From Methanobacteriota archaeon (GTDB lineage: Archaea; Thermoplasmatota; Thermoplasmata; RBG-16-68-12): a stretch of DNA of 47,709 nt. The translations under genes and the position numbers were made by a program. Each line of letters opens with the position of its first letter. Positions within the stretch are counted from its first letter, which is position 1. The notes beneath the pieces were generated by a model that worked only from the letters and a program-made list of their open reading frames with translations, ran no database searches and was not told the origin of the DNA. Location: the NCBI GenBank assembly GCA_020029475.1, contig JAIBJG010000001.1:1-47709 (forward strand), given 5' to 3'. This document shows positions 43,992 through 47,709 of this stretch, piece after piece.

Positions 43992-44783
43992 ATGAAGCGA
44001 AGCGCGAAGAGGCGGGGCGACATCCCCGCGACGATGGCGGGAGATCGCGAGGTCGCGGTCGCGACGGCGGACATCGGGGGCCGCGCGGAGATGGAGGACG
44101 AGCACGTCCTCGAGGTCGAGAGCGTCCGCCCGCTCCGGGTCCTTGGCGGGGTGTTCGACGGCCATGGCGGGGTCTCCGTGGCGCGCCTTGCGAGGGCCCG
44201 CTTCGGGGCTCTCTTCCGGGCCTCGCTCCCGTCCGGGCCAGACTCCGCGTTCCGGGCGGCGTACGCCGCGATTCACAGGGAATCGGAAGGGATGGCGGGG
44301 GGCGCCGTGGCGGCGACGTTCTGGATCGACGGACCCCGCGTGGCGGTGGCGAACGCGGGGGACGCCCACGTCGTCGCCGTGGCGGGGGACCGTGCCGTGC
44401 GGCTCACAGAAGACCACAGGATCACGAACAAGATCGAATTGAAGCGTGTCGTCGACGCGGGCGCGACGATCTGGGGCCCGTACGTGTGCCTCCCGGACGG
44501 GCGGGGGATCATGCCGACTCGGACCCTCGGGGACCACGTGCTCACGAAGGTCGGGGTCCTCTCCGATCCCGTCGTCTCGACCCACCCCCTCGAGCCCGGC
44601 TTCCTGATCGCGGCGTGCGACGGGCTGTGGGACGTGATGGAGACCGAGGAGCTGCCGGAGATCCTCGCGGGGCTCTCCACCGCACCGGAGGCTGCCGGGC
44701 GGCTCCGGCGGGAGGCCCTCGACGTCCGGAAGACCTCTGACAACCTCACCGTGGTCGCGGTCCGGATCGGGTCGGGCCCCTAG
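43992..44783 (+). CDS. PP2C-type (PPM) protein phosphatase
   Basis: This 263-aa protein has the PPM motifs in order: DIGGRAEMEDEHVLE, GGVFDGHGGVSVAR (Asp56 of FDGHGG), VANAGDAHVVAV, LTEDHRITNKIE, PTRTLGDH, IAACDGLWDVM and TSDNLTVVAVRI. These supply the metal-binding Asp residues of active PP2C phosphatases, which remove phosphate from Ser/Thr. PP2C genes are uncommon in archaea. No Hanks-type kinase gene is visible in this window. ATG 43992 is the first in-frame ATG in the gap after the divergent BNR/PKD gene; the track frame upstream of it is antisense. Confidence 0.88.
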   Translation: MKRSAKRRGDIPATMAGDREVAVATADIGGRAEMEDEHVLEVESVRPLRVLGGVFDGHGGVSVARLARARFGALFRASLPSGPDSAFRAAYAAIHRESEGMAGGAVAATFWIDGPRVAVANAGDAHVVAVAGDRAVRLTEDHRITNKIELKRVVDAGATIWGPYVCLPDGRGIMPTRTLGDHVLTKVGVLSDPVVSTHPLEPGFLIAACDGLWDVMETEELPEILAGLSTAPEAAGRLRREALDVRKTSDNLTVVAVRIGSGP

Positions 44784-44790
44784 CTTTTTG
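44781..44790 (+). promoter_or_regulatory. TATA-like box at the PP2C stop for the next gene
   Basis: TAGCTTTTTG begins at the PP2C stop codon and is centred about 29 nt before ATG 44815, so the oxidoreductase has its own promoter. Confidence 0.45.
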
Positions 44791-44814
44791 GCGGGGAGCG
44801 CGTTCGCTTCGTCC

Positions 44815-45984
44815 ATGGGGACCACGTACGCCGTGTTGGGAGCGGGGCGGCAGGGCACCGCGACGGCCTACGACTTCGCCGTCCATGGCCGGGCGGACGA
44901 GGTGCGCCTCGCGGACCTGGACCTGAAGAGGGCGAGTGCGGCGGCGGGTAGACTAGAGGCCCTCACAGGGAAGGACATCGCCACGGCAGTCCGCGTGGAC
45001 GTCACGAAGGGCGAGTCCGTCCTCGCCGCCCTGAAGGGGGTCGACGTGTTCCTGAGCGCGGTCCCGTACCCGTTCAACCTCGGGATTGCGAAGGCCGCGG
45101 TGAAGGCGAAGGCCTCGATGGTGGACCTCGGAGGGCACACGGAGACCGCGAGGAAGCAGCTCGCATTCGACCCGCAGGCGAGGAAGGCGGGGATCACGAT
45201 CATCCCCGAGTGCGGGATGGGACCGGGTGCGAACATCACGCTCGCGGTCCACGCAATCCAAATGCTGGACAAGGCGGAGGAGGTGCGCGTGTACGACGGC
45301 GGCCTCCCGCAGCGGCCCCGCCCTCCATGGAACTACGAGCTCACGTTCAACGTGGCGGGGCTGACGAACGAGTACACGGGGACCGCGACGTTCCTCCGGG
45401 GCGGCCGGCTCGTCGAGGTCCCCGGTCTCTCCGAGGTCGAGGCGGTCGACATCCCGCCCCTCGGCCGCCTGGAGGCTGCGGTGACGACGGGCGGACTGTC
45501 CACGATGCCCTGGACGTACCGGGGTTCCCTCCGAGTCCTCGAGAACAAGACATTGCGGTACCCGGGCCATTGGGAGAGGATCCGCGGATTCGCAGACCTC
45601 GGGCTCCTGTCGGAGAGACCGATCACGGTGGACGGCGCGAAGGTCGTGCCCCGGGAGCTGTTTCACACGCTGTTCGAGCCCCAGATCACCCCGAAGGAGA
45701 TCCGCGACATCGCCGTCACCCATGTCGTCGCGCGGGGGCGGAAGGACGGCCACCCCTCGGAGGCGGTCGTGGACATGGTGGACCTTTTCGACGAGCGCAC
45801 GGGGTTCCGGGCGATGGAGCGGGTCACCGGTTGGCACGCGGCGATCGCGGCGGAGATGATCGCCCGCGGAGAGATCGGGCCCGGCGCGCACCCCGTGGAG
45901 ACCGGCATCCCCCCGGACCGGTTCGTCGAGGAGGCCCGCCAGCGGGGGTTCTCCATCAAGACGCGCGTCACGGCCACGGGGTAG
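44815..45984 (+). CDS. saccharopine dehydrogenase-like NAD(P)-binding protein
   Basis: This 389-aa protein begins MGTTYAVLGAGRQGTATAYDF, a Rossmann GxGxxG loop, has DVFLSAVPYPFNLGIAKAAV and VDLGGHTETARKQL, and then GITIIPECGMGPGANITLA. This combination matches the saccharopine dehydrogenase/LysDH-like group of archaea and bacteria. These enzymes act on amino-acid or imine substrates; the exact reaction is not settled by sequence. ATG 44815 is at leaderless distance from TAGCTTTTTG. It is followed by a small TATA-headed gene. Confidence 0.88.
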   Translation: MGTTYAVLGAGRQGTATAYDFAVHGRADEVRLADLDLKRASAAAGRLEALTGKDIATAVRVDVTKGESVLAALKGVDVFLSAVPYPFNLGIAKAAVKAKASMVDLGGHTETARKQLAFDPQARKAGITIIPECGMGPGANITLAVHAIQMLDKAEEVRVYDGGLPQRPRPPWNYELTFNVAGLTNEYTGTATFLRGGRLVEVPGLSEVEAVDIPPLGRLEAAVTTGGLSTMPWTYRGSLRVLENKTLRYPGHWERIRGFADLGLLSERPITVDGAKVVPRELFHTLFEPQITPKEIRDIAVTHVVARGRKDGHPSEAVVDMVDLFDERTGFRAMERVTGWHAAIAAEMIARGEIGPGAHPVETGIPPDRFVEEARQRGFSIKTRVTATG

Positions 45985-46022
45985 GACGAGGGCTTTTCTC
46001 CCGTCCCGCCATCGCGTCCGTC

Positions 46023-46361
46023 GTGCCGCGGGACCCGGAGCGGGAAGCGTTCGTCAAGCGCGTGAAGGCGATCGACCTCGTGTTCAAGGCGGGCGACGTC
46101 GAGGGCACCCTCCGGCTCCTGCCCTCCCTGATGGCGATGGGCCCGGACCGGGCGATCCTCTCCCAGAAGAAGTCTCACTACCTCGCGAGCCTCGCTCTCC
46201 GCTCCCTGAGGAAGAGCGATTCCCGGTCCGCGATTCGGTTCCTGGACCTCGCGGACGCCCACATCCGGGACGACCATCTGATCCCGCTCCTGCGGTCAGA
46301 GCGAACGAGGTTTCGGACGGAGGCCACGCGCGCGATGCGCGAGGACGGCGCGAAGGGCTGA
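46023..46361 (+). CDS. 112-aa helical protein of unknown function
   Basis: GTG 46023 opens VPRDPEREAFVKRVKAIDLVFKAGDVEGTLRLLPSLMAMG..., a charged, helical protein with a TPR-like pattern (helical hairpins with small and aromatic spacing). It contains KKSHYLASLALRSLRKSDSRSAIRFLDLADAHIRDDHLIPLL and ends ...MREDGAKG. I do not recognise a family. The start is fixed by a TATA-like GGCTTTTCTC near 45991-46000, 26-28 nt upstream. The track start at 45210 is a shadow of the oxidoreductase. It lies 38 nt after that gene on the same strand. Confidence 0.7.
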   Translation: MPRDPEREAFVKRVKAIDLVFKAGDVEGTLRLLPSLMAMGPDRAILSQKKSHYLASLALRSLRKSDSRSAIRFLDLADAHIRDDHLIPLLRSERTRFRTEATRAMREDGAKG

Positions 46362-46368
46362 GGACGCC

Positions 46369-46533
46369 TCACTTCCGCAGTCGGAGGTCGGAGCCGCTCC
46401 GGAGGTACGCCCAGGCCCCGCCGGCGCCCGCGTACGTGGCGGGGTTCCGGAAGAACGGGCATCCGAGGGCGGCGGACACCGCCGCGACGATCGAGAACAG
46501 GGCGATCGCGATGTACATGAGCCGCTTGTTCAC
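46369..46533 (-). CDS. 54-aa small membrane protein
   Basis: GTG 46533 opens a frame with one TM segment (MYIAIALFSIVAAVSAALG) after a basic N-terminus VNKRL, then CPFFRNPATYAGAGGAWAYLRSGSDLRLRK-stop. It is below the track cutoff, and the track ORF from 47274 is antisense shadow. A TATA-like ATCTTTATCC at 46566-46575 lies about 38 nt upstream. The single TM with positive N-terminal charge suggests an outside C-terminus. The function is unknown. Confidence 0.6.
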   Translation of the reverse strand: MNKRLMYIAIALFSIVAAVSAALGCPFFRNPATYAGAGGAWAYLRSGSDLRLRK

Positions 46534-46583
46534 GTGCCCACCGGCGCGGCGAAAGCCCGCCCGGGGGATAAAGATGCCGCGGG

Positions 46584-47465
46584 TCAGATTCCTTCGACCT
46601 GCTTCCCGTACGGCTCCGTGAACCCCGTCTCCCCCGCCTCGAGGAGGTTCTTCAGGCCGACGAGGAGGTCGGACCACCGGCACCGGACCCGGAGGGCCTC
46701 GGCGGGTGGGACGCCCTCGTGGACGAAGTACAGTCCCGTCCGATTCCCGCCCTTCTCCTCGAGGGAGAACGTCCCGCGCGTCGGGTGGCCCGCCATCGGC
46801 CATGTGACCGTCAGGTTCGTTCCGGGGCCGAGCTCGGCGATCGTCCCGGGCGCCCCCGCTGGCCCACCGAACCCATAGACCCCGCCCACTCGCGGATCGA
46901 TCCGGGGGGCCCCGGATTCCGTCCACGCCCCCAGGGCCCCTGGCTCCACGAGCGAGGCGAAGACTCTCGAAGCAGGTGCGTCGAGGAGGACATTGAGGCG
47001 GATCCGGCCGTCCTGAACCGGCGAGCTGTCGGGCCGGAGGGAGTCGTCCCGCGCCTCCGCGACCGCCTTCAGGTTCCCCACGCAGACCCGCCAGGCGTCG
47101 TGGAACCGCCCGCACGTGGAGTCCGCCTTCGGGAGGCCGTCGTGGCCGACCCGGAGGACGGAGCCGTCGGCGGCGTCCTCCACCCGCCAGTCGACTCGCG
47201 TGTCCGCTCCGAACACGGGCCACGTGAAGGAGACGGTCCGGAGCACATCCCCCTTGAGGATCGTGCAGGGCCATCCCGGCGGGTCCGTCGCAACGATCGC
47301 GTAGTCCCCGCCGAACCGGAACTTCGAGCCGATCGCGGGCCCCTTCGGGTCGAACTGCGTGAAGTTGCAGAACCAGCGGGCGAGGTGGTGCGGGGTGAGG
47401 AGGTGCTGGAACACGAACTCCCGCGGCGCGCGGATGTGGATCCCCATGCGGAGGCTCAACGCCAT
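46584..47465 (-). CDS. tandem SRPBCC/AHSA1-type protein
   Basis: This 293-aa protein contains two START-like SRPBCC folds in tandem. The first begins GIHIRAPREFVFQHLLTPHHLARWF and includes GSKFRFGGDYAI; the second begins IRLNVLLDAPASRVFASLVEPGALGAW and ends with RWSDLLVGLKNLLEAGETGF. AHSA1-like domains bind hydrophobic ligands or act as Hsp90 co-chaperone-like modules; the ligand is unknown. No catalytic site is expected. ATG 47465 is set by a TATA-like GATGTATCC at 47489-47497, about 28 nt upstream. Confidence 0.82.
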   Translation of the reverse strand: MALSLRMGIHIRAPREFVFQHLLTPHHLARWFCNFTQFDPKGPAIGSKFRFGGDYAIVATDPPGWPCTILKGDVLRTVSFTWPVFGADTRVDWRVEDAADGSVLRVGHDGLPKADSTCGRFHDAWRVCVGNLKAVAEARDDSLRPDSSPVQDGRIRLNVLLDAPASRVFASLVEPGALGAWTESGAPRIDPRVGGVYGFGGPAGAPGTIAELGPGTNLTVTWPMAGHPTRGTFSLEEKGGNRTGLYFVHEGVPPAEALRVRCRWSDLLVGLKNLLEAGETGFTEPYGKQVEGI

Positions 47466-47568
47466 GGACACATGGAGGCGAACCGGGCGGGATACATCAA
47501 CCTGAGGGCCCTCCGGTGTGGACAAAGTCTTTTTCTTGGATGAGAGCGGATTGCGCACCGGGATTCGG

Positions 47569-47709
47569 ATGGGATACTTCGCACGTCGGATCGTCGGGTA
47601 CACCGTGTTCCTGGCGGTCCTGGGATTCCTGTCGACGCTCGCGGTGAACGCGGACTCCGCCTCCGGTGGGACCCTGATGGCGGGGGCGAACGGCGCGAAG
47701 ATCGGGATC
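47569..47709 (+). CDS. N-terminal fragment of a membrane protein (possibly a dipeptide-type ABC permease), truncated by window edge
   Basis: From ATG 47569 the frame is open to the window end: MGYFARRIVGYTVFLAVLGFL, then a hydrophilic, Ser/Gly-rich stretch starting NADSASGG. A basic start followed by a TM segment fits the beginning of DppB/OppB-type permeases, but the downstream Ser/Gly stretch is unusual for them. A TATA-like GTCTTTTTCTTGG lies near 47527-47539. The rest is outside the window. Confidence 0.4.
   Translation, partial: MGYFARRIVGYTVFLAVLGFLSTLAVNADSASGGTLMAGANGAKIGI

Noticed and set aside
1-47709. CRISPR arrays, insertion sequences, integrase/att sites
   Set aside because: No regularly spaced repeats, transposase or integrase motifs, or terminal inverted repeats were found. 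The short repeats seen are promoter-scale.

Overview
This window is a dense, GC-rich archaeal chromosome segment. The lineage signals are Orc1/Cdc6, eL33 (L35Ae), uS15 next to a RecJ-like DHH protein, archaeal ThrRS, PurP, deoxyhypusine synthase, Nep1, UPF0147, DUF835, TATA boxes and FtsZ. Together they suggest a euryarchaeote, most likely an uncultured high-GC member of Thermoplasmatota; this is inference, since no 16S gene is present. There is no CRISPR array, insertion sequence, prophage or rRNA. The most consistent promoter feature is a TATA-like box centred about 26-30 nt upstream of the chosen start codon. This implies mostly leaderless mRNAs, and I used it to pick many starts.

Layout. 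1-5 kb: the end of an OsmC-like gene, a PAC2 proteasome-assembly chaperone ending in an HbYX-like tail, then rtcA and a P2-type ATPase on the minus strand. 5-9.4 kb: a CPA2 antiporter, an MBL hydrolase and a DUF885 protein. 9.4-14.6 kb: a small ORF plus nucleotidyltransferase (toxin-antitoxin-like), a zinc-ribbon miniprotein, tRNA-Gly(CCC), a frameshifted small membrane gene, UPF0147, a stand-alone RAM protein, a membrane-anchored zinc-ribbon protein, an FAD oxidoreductase, Nep1, and a RelE/antitoxin pair with a palindromic promoter. 14.6-20.5 kb: purP, folP, thrS, eL33, ftsZ, and a tandem ribbon-helix-helix regulator directly upstream of ftsZ. 20.5-28.4 kb: a VIT/VWA membrane protein, Nudix, a small winged-helix protein, dys, a membrane protein, a helical-repeat zinc-ribbon protein, and a J-domain protein divergent from orc1/cdc6. 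29.6-30.2 kb: a stretch of unusual composition with one small basic ORF. 30.2-35.4 kb: DUF835, a metallopeptidase-like protein, DHH/RecJ, uS15 and topoisomerase I. 35.4-41.9 kb: HxlR and methyltransferase genes sharing a palindromic promoter, a MoaD-like protein plus a BNR propeller, an atypical SDR, an ICMT-like protein, an HExxH protein, and an arsM-like gene with a coupled 35-residue Cys-rich peptide opposite a Cys-bearing TrmB-type regulator. 41.9-47.7 kb: a secreted BNR/PKD protein, a PP2C phosphatase, a saccharopine-dehydrogenase-like oxidoreductase, small proteins, a tandem SRPBCC protein and a truncated gene.

How the genes work together. Three local modules stand out. (1) The tandem RHH protein and ftsZ look co-transcribed from a promoter with two TGTC-n-GACA palindromes 22 bp apart; this resembles the haloarchaeal CdrS-FtsZ2 arrangement, with the two RHH units fused in one chain. 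(2) The arsM-like gene, the overlapping Cys-rich peptide, the divergent TrmB-type regulator (C212, C214, C258, C259, C262) and a 7-bp inverted repeat in the shared promoter look like a metalloid-response unit. (3) A MoaD/ThiS-like protein ending in Gly-Gly sits one base before an Asp-box beta-propeller gene. Most remaining genes are housekeeping (translation, tRNA charging, replication, purine and folate/pterin synthesis, RNA ends, eIF5A modification).
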